This document shows positions 16,501 through 23,543 of a stretch of 64,000 bases of DNA, piece after piece. Origin of the DNA: Kitasatospora phosalacinea (GTDB taxonomy: Bacteria > Actinomycetota > Actinomycetes > Streptomycetales > Streptomycetaceae); assembly GCF_000717185.1 (NCBI RefSeq), contig NZ_JNYE01000010.1, positions 34,908 through 98,907 of the forward strand, given 5' to 3'. Position numbers and translations under genes: made by a program. The notes below the pieces were generated by a model. That model was not told where the DNA came from and searched no databases. It worked only from the letters and a program-made list of their open reading frames with translations. Numbering within the stretch: position 1 is the first letter of the stretch; each line of letters begins with the position of its first letter.

Positions 16501-18100
16501 CGCCGCCCAGCTCTACGAGAAGGTGGGCGTCGGCGCCGACCTGCGCGCCGAACAGGCCCGCGCCGAGAGCGACGAGACCGCCGCCGCCGCCGAACTCGAC
16601 CGGCTCAGCAACAAGGTCAAGGCCCGCGCCGAGGAACTCCTCGCCAGCCCCGACGGCGCCGACGGCCCCGCCCGGCAGGCCGCCGCCGCCCGCGCCGAGG
16701 AACTCGTCGCCCTCATCGAGGCCCGCTCCGGCGCCGCCTCCGAGGAGGTCGGCCGCCTGCGCGGCGACGCCGAACGCTCCGCGCCGGTCCACGGGGACGC
16801 GCACACCGAACTCCCCGAGGACCTGCTCCCCGCCGACCCCGAGCACGCCCAGGCCCTGCTGCGCACCGCCACCGCCCTGCTCGCCGAACGCCGCGAACGC
16901 GTCGACTTCGCCCGCACCGAGCACGACGACCTGCAGCGGACGCTGGACCAGGCGCAGGCCGCCGCCACCGACTTCGAGGAACTCGCCGGGCAGCTCCGCG
17001 ACGCCCTGCGCGACAACGGCGAGGAGGCCGACGCCGACGCCGACGCCTACCTCGGCTCGCTCGCCGCCGCCCGCTCCGCCGTCACCGACACCCGGCGCGC
17101 CATGCGCACCGCCGCCACCGAGCTCACCGGCGCCGAACTCGCCGTCCGGGACGCCGCCGACGCCCTCGTCCGGCACGCCAACGCCGCCCGCTACGAGGCC
17201 GTCCGCACCCCCGCCCGCCAGCAGATCCGCGAACTGCCCGCCGCCGCGCTGCCCGACCACGCCGCCGCCTGGGCCGCCGCGTTCGCGCCCCGGCTGCGCG
17301 TCCTCACCGACGAACTCGCCCAGCTGGAGCGCAACCGCTCCTCCATCGTCGACCGGCTGCGCGGCCTGGTCGAGACCTCGCTCGGCACCCTGCGCGCCGC
17401 CCAGCGGCTCTCCCGCCTCCCCGAGGGCCTCGGCGAGTGGTCGGGCCAGGAGTTCCTGCGGATCCGCTTCGACGACCCCGACCACGCCGTCCTGGTCGAA
17501 CGCCTCGGCGAGGTCATCGACGAGGCCACCCGCTCCGCCGTCAAGAAGAACTCCGACCTGCGCCGCGACGGCATGTCCCTGCTGCTGCGCGGCGTCGCCG
17601 CCGCGATCGGCCCCCGGGGCGTCTCGGTCGAGATCCTCAAGCCGGACGCGGTGCTGCGCGCCGAACGCGTCTCGGTCGGCCAGATGTCGGACGTCTTCTC
17701 CGGCGGCCAGCTGCTCACCGCCGCGATCGCGCTCTACTGCACGATGGCCGCGCTGCGCGCCAACGACCGCGGCCAGTCCCAGCTGCGGCACGCCGGGACG
17801 CTCTTCCTCGACAACCCGATCGGCCGCGCCAACGCGACCTACCTGCTGGAGCTGCAGCGCGCCGTCGCCGACGCGCTCGGCGTCCAACTCATCTACACCA
17901 CCGGCCTGTTCGACACCACCGCGCTCGCCGAGTTCCCGCTCGTCATCCGGCTGCGCAACGACGCCGACCTGCGGGCGGGCCTGAAGTACATCTCGGTGGA
18001 GGAGCACCTGCGCCCCGGCCTCCCGGCCGCGCAGGACCCGGACGGGCCGACCGTCCACGGCGAGATCACCGCGACGCGGATGTTCCGCAAGCCGGAGTAG
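13553..18100 (+). CDS. SMC-like ATPase (MukB/MksB/JetC-like), 1515 residues
   Basis: ABC-type ATPase with split head and long coiled coil. Walker A is FLENGGGKS (K69, S70); the ABC signature is FSGGQ (residues 1382-1386); Walker B is FLDNPIG (D1420). The catalytic Glu position after D1420 is Asn in this protein, unlike the DE of most SMC/Rad50 ATPases. Residues about 290-600 and 790-1250 are Ala/Glu/Arg-rich heptad-like coiled coil, interrupted at about 606-790 by a globular hinge-like region. It presumably forms a DNA-loading or loop-extruding complex with the two upstream products. AGGAG precedes ATG 13553. A strong hairpin follows. No JetD/MksG-type TOPRIM nuclease gene is adjacent. Confidence 0.85.
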   Translation: MYELNRVRLYSIGPAGARYADTVLDLRGVGEPVPEPQPQQIGLFGEEPEGPQRRPAPAGVLFLENGGGKSVLLKLIFSVMLPGHRNTLGGASSGVLRKFLLADDCGHVALEWQHTVTGELIVVGKVSEWRGRQVSSDPRKFAELWYSFRPGPGLTLDGLPVAERPALTGDQKVRGRRRTMKGFRDALTEAAKAQPHLDVTFEEIHDRWIEHLGALGLDPELFRYQREMNADEGEAAGLFAVRNDADFTDLLLRAVTDTRDTDGLADLVHGFAAKLGRRAELTAERDFTAGSVDLLQRIVDATAARETVREGHRAAERRTRRLALSLAARSAVERDRVHDLAVEVAAAAGAVTAAETDRTRHSLIVSELTYRHATLGLEAATAGAARLRRELTDARAQSAAWQAAEAVLRHRAAADRAGRVAAAIREAELDAAPALAARDRAAGALARALEAAAANAEARADQEELRAGELQEDGATAQSEATAAATAAQKARSEAEHLRQRLTEVEQETAAAVEAGWIDDSGAEPDPARAALHAADAEQAATEALDQARTAAEQSAALARESAAAEARAELAAARAADARAAADRALAAEQRTAAQLAAEPRLAELLSLTPYQDGAEESEGFLTPRLLDASAEDLRELLDQSVATAERTLFDLRTAAADDSRILAALGDGGLLPPGPDVLATVEHLGEQGIPALPGWRYLAQSVDPADHDAILAARPELVDGVVVTDPASLERAREALSAAALLPRSTVAVGTAAALIAPVQGEPAYFLVPPNPAMHNETAADDERRELRTRATAREEHIRELAARLGGDRALAARLASWHASCPPGTLAELAESAAAAALHAETTAAELATLRADRADADAEHQAAAARHEECRDAAQRARRRADALEGLAFRLRERANWTRRLRELADDAAECERRQAQCAERARTCDEDRRAAQRAADDARRTARTLRGERAEIAAVGTAAEPEGLAPASLPALREAYRAAAQLYEKVGVGADLRAEQARAESDETAAAAELDRLSNKVKARAEELLASPDGADGPARQAAAARAEELVALIEARSGAASEEVGRLRGDAERSAPVHGDAHTELPEDLLPADPEHAQALLRTATALLAERRERVDFARTEHDDLQRTLDQAQAAATDFEELAGQLRDALRDNGEEADADADAYLGSLAAARSAVTDTRRAMRTAATELTGAELAVRDAADALVRHANAARYEAVRTPARQQIRELPAAALPDHAAAWAAAFAPRLRVLTDELAQLERNRSSIVDRLRGLVETSLGTLRAAQRLSRLPEGLGEWSGQEFLRIRFDDPDHAVLVERLGEVIDEATRSAVKKNSDLRRDGMSLLLRGVAAAIGPRGVSVEILKPDAVLRAERVSVGQMSDVFSGGQLLTAAIALYCTMAALRANDRGQSQLRHAGTLFLDNPIGRANATYLLELQRAVADALGVQLIYTTGLFDTTALAEFPLVIRLRNDADLRAGLKYISVEEHLRPGLPAAQDPDGPTVHGEITATRMFRKPE

Positions 18101-18112
18101 GCGCAACGCGAA

Positions 18113-18151
18113 GATCGCGGCACAGTGCAACCGGCTCACTGTGCCGCGATC
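18113..18151. terminator. Strong hairpin after the SMC operon
   Basis: Perfect 15-base arms (18113-18127 and 18137-18151, GATCGCGGCACAGTG and complement) with a nine-base loop, 13 bases after the SMC stop and before the convergent acyltransferase gene. It closes the operon at three genes. Confidence 0.85.
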
Positions 18152-18202
18152 CTGCGGGTGGTGCATGGTGGGCCGCGCAGTTCCCCGCGCCCCCGTCGGT
18201 CC

Positions 18203-21055
18203 TTACCCCTTTGCCGAAACCGTGACGGAGGCGACCTTCATCGGGTGGCCCGGTTCCGTCGCCGGGGTGGGCGAACTGCCGTAGGCGGCGGGGAGGTTGC
18301 CGCCGATGGCGACGTTCAGGATCAGGAAGACGCCGTGGTGGACGGCCTGGTCCCAGGCGGCCGGGCCGACCTGGTCGGCGGTGACCTGGAAGTACTCCTC
18401 GCCGTCGCGCAGCCAGCGGACCCGTTCGGGGCTGGTGGAGCGGTCGATCTCGACGGCGTAGGTGTGGAAGGTGCCCCAGCAGTCGGCGCACGGCCGCTCG
18501 CCGGAGCCGAGCCCGTTCGGCTCCTTGCAGGGCCCGCCGGGGGTGGTGCCGCAGTGCACGGTGCCGAACACGCCGCGCCCGCCGACGGATTCGAGCACGT
18601 CCAGCTCGCCGACGCCGGGCCAGCCGGTGTAGCCGTCGCGGAGCTTCCCGCCGAGCGCCCAGAACGCGGGCCAGTACCCGGCCGCGGCCTTGCCGTGGAC
18701 GTCGGGGAGGGCCAACTCGGCCTCCAGCCGCAGGATTCCGCCCGCGGGGGCGGCGAGGTCGGCGCGCCTGGACTCGATCCGGCCGGAGGACCAGCGGCCC
18801 GCCGCGTCCCGGGTCGGGGTGATCTCCAGGGCGCCCTTGCCGTCCAGGTGGACGTTCTCGGCGGAGTCGGTCATGGTCTCGATCTCGCCGGTGCCCCACT
18901 GGGCGGCCGGGCAGCCCGGGTAGCAGGTGCCCAGGTCGTACTGCCAGGTGGCGGGGTCGGGCTTCGCGCCGGCCGTGCCGTCGAACTCGTCGTGCAGCAG
19001 CGTCGTCCAGCCGCCCTCGCTACCGAACACGCCCGCGTCGATCAGCAGTTGGTCGAGTCGCGGGGTGAGGACCACGGCCGCGGCGTTGGTCAGGTGGGAG
19101 TCGTCGCGGTACAGCAGGACGTGCTCCAGGACGGCCGGGCAGCTGCGGCCACTGGCCGGGCAGAGCACCGAGTTGACCTCGACGGTCCGCACGCCGGGGA
19201 ACTTCCCGGCGGCGATCTCCTCGGCCAGCGGGTCGGCGTACAGGCCCTCGGCGCGCGGGAAGTCGCAGGCGGAGGTGGTGTCGGGGTGGCCGGAGACGCA
19301 GGCCGGGACGTCCCGGCCGGGGATCGGGGTGTCCTGCAGGTAGACGATCGGGACGCCCAACTCCCGCAGCGGGGACAGGGTCTGCTCCCAGCCGTGCAGC
19401 AGTGCGGCCCGGTCGGCGGTGTAGCGGTTGAGGGTGGACAGCACGATCAGCTTGGGCCTGGGGCCGTCCTTGAGCCGGGCCAGGGTGTTGGCCCGCCAGG
19501 TGTCGCACTCGTGGTAGGTGCGGCCCAACTGCGGGTTGGTGACCGTCAGTTCGGGCAGCGGGCAGCCCTGCTTGACCAACTCCTCGACGGACAGGTGGTG
19601 TTCGGCGGCGACGCCGAGCAGCGCGGAGAACCACTGTCCGGCGTGCGAGTCGCCGAGCAGCACGATCCGGTCGTCGCCGGTGCCGAAGCGGCACGGCGGG
19701 CTGGTGGTGTCGGCCGGGTCCACCTCGCAGGCGCCGTCCGGCGGGAAGTCCTGCCGGGCCTGGACGGGGTTGGGCACGGTCGGCGCGTGCGGGGGCGGCG
19801 CGGCGGCCAGCAGGCTGCTGCCGGTGCGGGCGCCCGGGGGCAGGCCGGACGGGTCCGGCGGAGTGGCCGGGCCCAGGTTGCGGATGGTGCCGGAGCCGAC
19901 GACCAGGGCCAGCAGCACCGGGAAGACCACCGCGGTCAGGCCCAGCGACAGGCCGCGGCGCGGGATCTCGCCCAGCACCCGGCTGCGGCGCAGCGGCTGC
20001 TCCAGCCAGCGCAGCGCGGCGTACGCGGGCAGTGCGGCGGCGGCGGTCAGGGCGGCCTTGGCGCCCCAGGGCAGGGTGCCCCAGTGGGCCTCGGCGAGGA
20101 CCAGCACCGGCCAGTGCCACAGGTACAGGTTGTAGGAGAGCCGGCCGATCGCGCGCGGCGCGCCGAGCGACAGCGCCCGGCCGACCAGGTGGGTGCCGCC
20201 GGAGCCGGCCAGCACGATCGCGGCGGTGGCGGCGGTCGGCAGCAGCGCGGCGTACCCGGGGTAGGGGGTGTGCTCGTCGAACAGCAGCAGCGCGGCGAGC
20301 ACCCCGGCCAGGCCGCCGAGGCCCAGCAACTCCCTGGCGATCCTCGGTAGTTGGCATACCGGCAGCAGGGCGATGACGGCTCCGGCGGCGAACTGCCAGG
20401 CCCGGGTGGGCGTGGAGAGGTAGGCCCCGGCGCTCCAGTGCAGGGAGAGCCAGAAGGAGGCGGCGCCGAACAGCAGGGTCAGGCCGAGCAGGGTGCGGCG
20501 GCGCCAGGCCCAGCGGGCGGCGAGGGCCAGCAGCGGGGCCCACAGCAGGTAGAACTGCTCCTCGACGGCGAGCGACCAGAAGTGCAGCAGGGCGCTCGGG
20601 TCGCGTCCGGCGGCCAGGTAGTCGGTCTGTTCGGCGATGAAGCGCCAGTTGGCGACGGACAGCGCGGAGGCGAGGACGTCGCGCTCCAGGTCGGCGCGGC
20701 GCAGCGGCGCGGTGAGCAGGGCGCCGAGGACGGCGGTGACGGCCAGCACGACGGCGGCGGAGGGCAGCAGTCGGCGGGCCCGGCGGGAGTAGAACTCGGC
20801 GAGCCGGACGCGTCCGCTGTGCGCGGTCTCGGTGCGGAGCAGGCCGGTGATCAGGTAGCCGGAGATGACGAAGAAGACGTCGACGCCGACGAAGCCGCCC
20901 GCGAAGCCGGGAACGGCGGCGTGGAAGGCGAGCACGGCGAGGACGGCGACGGCCCGCAGGCCCTCGATGTCGGGTCGGAACTTCGGCCGCTCGGCCGGTG
21001 GCCGGTGCAGCACGACGGTGAGCGGGGCGGTGCTCGGGGCGGTACGGGTGGACAC
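18203..21055 (-). CDS. Three-domain AT3 acyltransferase - SGNH - GH16 protein
   Basis: A 950-residue membrane protein. Residues ~25-390: an AT3/OafA-type acyltransferase with about ten helices (RPDIEGLRAVAVLAVLAFHA, GVDVFFVISGYLITG, LWHWPVLVLAE). Residues ~460-660: an SGNH domain (GDSHAG with S470; DDSHLT near 650) that usually completes O-acylation outside the membrane. Residues ~675-950: a GH16-type beta-glucanase domain (LLHDEFDG start) with the catalytic signature E817-L-D819-V-L-E822. AT3-SGNH proteins are well known; a C-terminal GH16 is unusual. It is 15 bases downstream of the GT2 synthase, so it probably acylates and trims or binds the polysaccharide made there. GTG start at 21055. 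Confidence 0.88.
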   Translation of the reverse strand: MSTRTAPSTAPLTVVLHRPPAERPKFRPDIEGLRAVAVLAVLAFHAAVPGFAGGFVGVDVFFVISGYLITGLLRTETAHSGRVRLAEFYSRRARRLLPSAAVVLAVTAVLGALLTAPLRRADLERDVLASALSVANWRFIAEQTDYLAAGRDPSALLHFWSLAVEEQFYLLWAPLLALAARWAWRRRTLLGLTLLFGAASFWLSLHWSAGAYLSTPTRAWQFAAGAVIALLPVCQLPRIARELLGLGGLAGVLAALLLFDEHTPYPGYAALLPTAATAAIVLAGSGGTHLVGRALSLGAPRAIGRLSYNLYLWHWPVLVLAEAHWGTLPWGAKAALTAAAALPAYAALRWLEQPLRRSRVLGEIPRRGLSLGLTAVVFPVLLALVVGSGTIRNLGPATPPDPSGLPPGARTGSSLLAAAPPPHAPTVPNPVQARQDFPPDGACEVDPADTTSPPCRFGTGDDRIVLLGDSHAGQWFSALLGVAAEHHLSVEELVKQGCPLPELTVTNPQLGRTYHECDTWRANTLARLKDGPRPKLIVLSTLNRYTADRAALLHGWEQTLSPLRELGVPIVYLQDTPIPGRDVPACVSGHPDTTSACDFPRAEGLYADPLAEEIAAGKFPGVRTVEVNSVLCPASGRSCPAVLEHVLLYRDDSHLTNAAAVVLTPRLDQLLIDAGVFGSEGGWTTLLHDEFDGTAGAKPDPATWQYDLGTCYPGCPAAQWGTGEIETMTDSAENVHLDGKGALEITPTRDAAGRWSSGRIESRRADLAAPAGGILRLEAELALPDVHGKAAAGYWPAFWALGGKLRDGYTGWPGVGELDVLESVGGRGVFGTVHCGTTPGGPCKEPNGLGSGERPCADCWGTFHTYAVEIDRSTSPERVRWLRDGEEYFQVTADQVGPAAWDQAVHHGVFLILNVAIGGNLPAAYGSSPTPATEPGHPMKVASVTVSAKG

Positions 21056-21070
21056 GGGAGCGTGGACCTT

Positions 21071-22753
21071 TCAGCCCAGCCAGGGCAGCATCGGGGCCGC
21101 CCAGCCGGAGGCGAGCAGGGCGACCAGGGCGAGCGTGCTGGTGACGGCGAGGGCCTCGGGCCAGCGCCGCGGACGCATCGCCGGGTGGGCCCCGGAGTCG
21201 GCGGATTCTGCGGAGTCGGCGGATTCGACGGCGCGCGGCCGGAGTTCGGCGTACAGGTCGCGGATCAGCGGCACGCCGAGGTGCAGCTGCACGGCCAGGT
21301 ACAGGGCCAGGCCCCAGGTGGTGTTCCACCCGTGCAGGTAGGTCGCGGCGGCCACGCCGACGGCGGTGGCGAGCAGCGTCCCGGCCGTCCACAGCAGCGA
21401 GACCAGCAGCACCCTGCGGGCCATGCCGCCGGAGCGGCCGGGCTTGGCGACGCCGGTGGGCACCCAGGCGGCGCTGCGGCCGCGGGCGGTGTGCCAGTAG
21501 GCGGTGGCGGCGGCGAAGCTCATCAGCACGTTGGCGCGCAGCACTTCGGAGCGCCAGCGGGTGCGGCTGACCCGGGGCAGCAGGACGTGCCACAGCCACA
21601 GCAGGGAGAGCATCGGCAGCACGTACCAGGCGCGGACCTCGCCGGGGAAGGCGAACAGCATGACCAGCGGCGGCAGCGGGGCGGTGAGCACGTTCACGGC
21701 GGCGGCCAGGTAGCCGACGATGCCCTCGTCGAAGCAGCGGCGCATCCGCCAGGTCATCGCCCGGCGGGTGGCCCGGTCGCCGATCAGGTGCAGGTTGCCC
21801 ATCGTCCAGCGGTACTGCTGGTTGACGAAGCTGGTGGTGGAGTCCGGCGAGGTGCCCTTGGCGACCAGCACCGGCACGTACCGGGTGGTGTAGCCCTGCT
21901 GGTGCAGGGCGAGGCCGGTGTACATGTCCTCGCTGTGGTCGAGCCGGGCGAAGCCGCCCGCGGCGTCGATCGCGGCGCGCCGGTAGACGGCGTTGGAGCC
22001 GCAGCAGATGGCGGCGTCGGAGGCGTCCCGGCTGGGCTGCACCCAGCGGAAGAACCACTCCTGGGCGGATCCGGCGGCGCGCTGCACCCAGCCCATCGAG
22101 GCGTCGGTGTCGAAGCACTGCGGGCTCTGCACGATGCCGACCTGCGGGTCGCCGAAGTACGGCAGCAGGTGCTGCAGCAGGTCGGCGCGCGGCGCGAAGT
22201 CGGCGTCCAGGATGGCGACGTACTCGCCGGTGCTGAGGGTCAGCGCGTGGTTGAGGTTGCCGGCCTTCTTGAACTCGCCGCGGTTCGGACGCACCACGTA
22301 GTGGTAGCCGAACTCCGTTGCCAGGGCGGCGACTTCGGGCCGGTCGGCGTCGTCGAGCACCCACACGTCGAGACGGCCCGGGTAGTCGTTGCGGGCGACC
22401 GCGCGGTAGGCGTTCGCCAGGATGTCGAGCGGTTCGCCGCAGGTCGGCAGGTACAGGTCGACGGACGGCGGCTGCGCGGGCTGCCAGGCGGAGACCAGCA
22501 GTTCGTGGCCGGCCCGGGTGAAGCGGCGGCGGCGCAGGCCGTTCAGGCAGGTCAGCGCGAGCGCGACGGCGTTGATGCCGAGGACGGCGAGGAACGGCCA
22601 CAGGGCCGGGGTGCGGAGGGAGAAGCTGAGCATTGTGGCGGCGCTGGCGGTGAAGGCGAGCGCGGACAGCAGCGGGACCCAGCGGCGCTGAGGCCCGAAG
22701 TACCAATAGAGCTCCTGATCGGAAGGTGGTGACGGAAGGTGATTGGCAGTCAT
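21071..22753 (-). CDS. Processive family 2 glycosyltransferase (cellulose/curdlan synthase-like)
   Basis: A 560-residue membrane synthase. Motifs of processive beta-glycan synthases are complete: DDAD near residue 134, DAD near 182, SEDMYTG (TED-equivalent) near 273 and QQYRW (QxxRW) near 313. Two N-terminal and several C-terminal transmembrane helices surround the catalytic domain. It lacks a PilZ domain, so no direct c-di-GMP control is visible. The product is probably a linear beta-glucan or related polymer, extruded and then modified by the downstream AT3-SGNH-GH16 protein. ATG 22753 follows a GGGGGG site; a DasR-like box lies 51 bases upstream. Confidence 0.88.
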   Translation of the reverse strand: MTANHLPSPPSDQELYWYFGPQRRWVPLLSALAFTASAATMLSFSLRTPALWPFLAVLGINAVALALTCLNGLRRRRFTRAGHELLVSAWQPAQPPSVDLYLPTCGEPLDILANAYRAVARNDYPGRLDVWVLDDADRPEVAALATEFGYHYVVRPNRGEFKKAGNLNHALTLSTGEYVAILDADFAPRADLLQHLLPYFGDPQVGIVQSPQCFDTDASMGWVQRAAGSAQEWFFRWVQPSRDASDAAICCGSNAVYRRAAIDAAGGFARLDHSEDMYTGLALHQQGYTTRYVPVLVAKGTSPDSTTSFVNQQYRWTMGNLHLIGDRATRRAMTWRMRRCFDEGIVGYLAAAVNVLTAPLPPLVMLFAFPGEVRAWYVLPMLSLLWLWHVLLPRVSRTRWRSEVLRANVLMSFAAATAYWHTARGRSAAWVPTGVAKPGRSGGMARRVLLVSLLWTAGTLLATAVGVAAATYLHGWNTTWGLALYLAVQLHLGVPLIRDLYAELRPRAVESADSAESADSGAHPAMRPRRWPEALAVTSTLALVALLASGWAAPMLPWLG

Positions 22754-23075
22754 TGGGCCCCCCACGGCCAGACATTGACACCTGTCGCCGGTCAGATTAC
22801 CTGATTGGTATAGACCAAATGACCACGAGGGATGAACGCCGGAACAACTCCGGTGAAGGCGGTGTGACCAGGAATGACCGCGTCAGGCAAGATCGACGCG
22901 GTGGCGCGCGAGGGGCCGGTGGGACGGTTGACGTGCGGAGTGGCCCAGTGGTTCCGGGGCGCGGGTGGCGGACGTCCGCCGGGCGGGGCGGCGGGTTCGC
23001 GCCGCGAGTTGACGGGGCGTCAGGTGGCGCTCGGTGACCGAAGGGGCATCCGGTGGCGCCCTTCGGGGCAGCCGG
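22754..23075. other. Gene-free spacer upstream of the glycan-synthase operon
   Basis: Between the GT2 start and the ArsR stop. It contains one clear element, the DasR-like box at 22804-22819. The remainder is a GC-rich stretch; the repeated GGGCG/GGGGC pattern gives no convincing gene, and no terminator was recognised for arsR. Confidence 0.6.
22804..22819. promoter_or_regulatory. DasR-like responsive element (dre)
   Basis: ATTGGTATAGACCAAA matches 12 of 16 positions of the known streptomycete dre consensus ACTGGTCTAGACCACT, including the conserved TGGT..TAGACCA core. It lies 51 bases before the GT2 start, inside the expected promoter. DasR is the GlcNAc-responsive GntR regulator; binding here is a prediction. 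Confidence 0.5.
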
Positions 23076-23438
23076 TCAGGGGGCGGCGACGGCCTTCGGG
23101 CACGGCGGGGCGGCGGCCAGCACCGCGTCCAGCAGGCCCGGGAAGCGGGCGGCCAGGTCGTCCGCGCGCAGGGTGTTCATCTTCGAGGTGCCGCGCCGGT
23201 GCTGCCGGATCAGCCCGGCCTCGCGCAGCACCCGGAAGTGGTGGGTCATCGTCGACTTGGTGACCGGCAGTTCGAAGGCCAGGCAGTTCAGCTCGTCGCC
23301 GCCCGCGCCCGCGAGCTCGGAGACGATCCGCAGCCGCATCGGGTCCGCCAGGGCGTGCAGCACGCAGGCCAGTTCCAGCTCCGCGGCGGGGGGTTCGGGG
23401 AGCAGGCCGGGGCAGTCCTGGTCGTGGTCGAGGGTCAC
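23076..23438 (-). CDS. ArsR-family HTH repressor
   Basis: A 120-residue winged-helix regulator. The HTH core is HALADPMRLRIVSELAGAGG then FELPVTKSTMTHHFRVLREA and GLIRQHRRGT, typical of ArsR proteins that control oxidoreductases rather than metals. Cys18 (DQDCPG), Cys36 and Cys57 could serve redox sensing, but no metal-binding ELCVCDL-type motif is present. GTG at 23438 is the start. It diverges from the old yellow enzyme gene across a 105-base spacer with a perfect palindrome, so it most likely represses that gene and itself. Confidence 0.82.
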   Translation of the reverse strand: MTLDHDQDCPGLLPEPPAAELELACVLHALADPMRLRIVSELAGAGGDELNCLAFELPVTKSTMTHHFRVLREAGLIRQHRRGTSKMNTLRADDLAARFPGLLDAVLAAAPPCPKAVAAP

Positions 23439-23466
23439 GGGGTCATGGTACGACACCTCTCGTAGT

Positions 23467-23495
23467 TTGACAGCCACCGTAGTACGGTGAGTATC
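23467..23495 (+). promoter_or_regulatory. Promoter with embedded ArsR operator
   Basis: TTGACA (23467-23472) and an AGTATC-type -10 (23490-23495) are 17 bases apart. The spacer between them is almost filled by a perfect 15-base palindrome, CACCGTAGTACGGTG (23475-23489). A protein bound there would block RNA polymerase directly. A further CTCGTA...TACGAG pair brackets the region. This fits repression of the downstream oxidoreductase by the divergent ArsR protein. Confidence 0.65.
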
Positions 23496-23543
23496 GTACG
23501 AGGCGAAGAAGCCGTGTCCGGACCACAGGAAGGACGGGCCGCC

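Noticed and set aside
13358..18166. A ~1600-codon open frame antisense to the SMC-like gene
   Set aside because: Composition is Gly/Ala-rich shadow of the real gene; no start site or motif supports it.
18152..18202. A JetD/MksG-like nuclease gene downstream of the SMC gene
   Set aside because: Only ~50 bases separate the hairpin from the convergent acyltransferase gene; no room for it.
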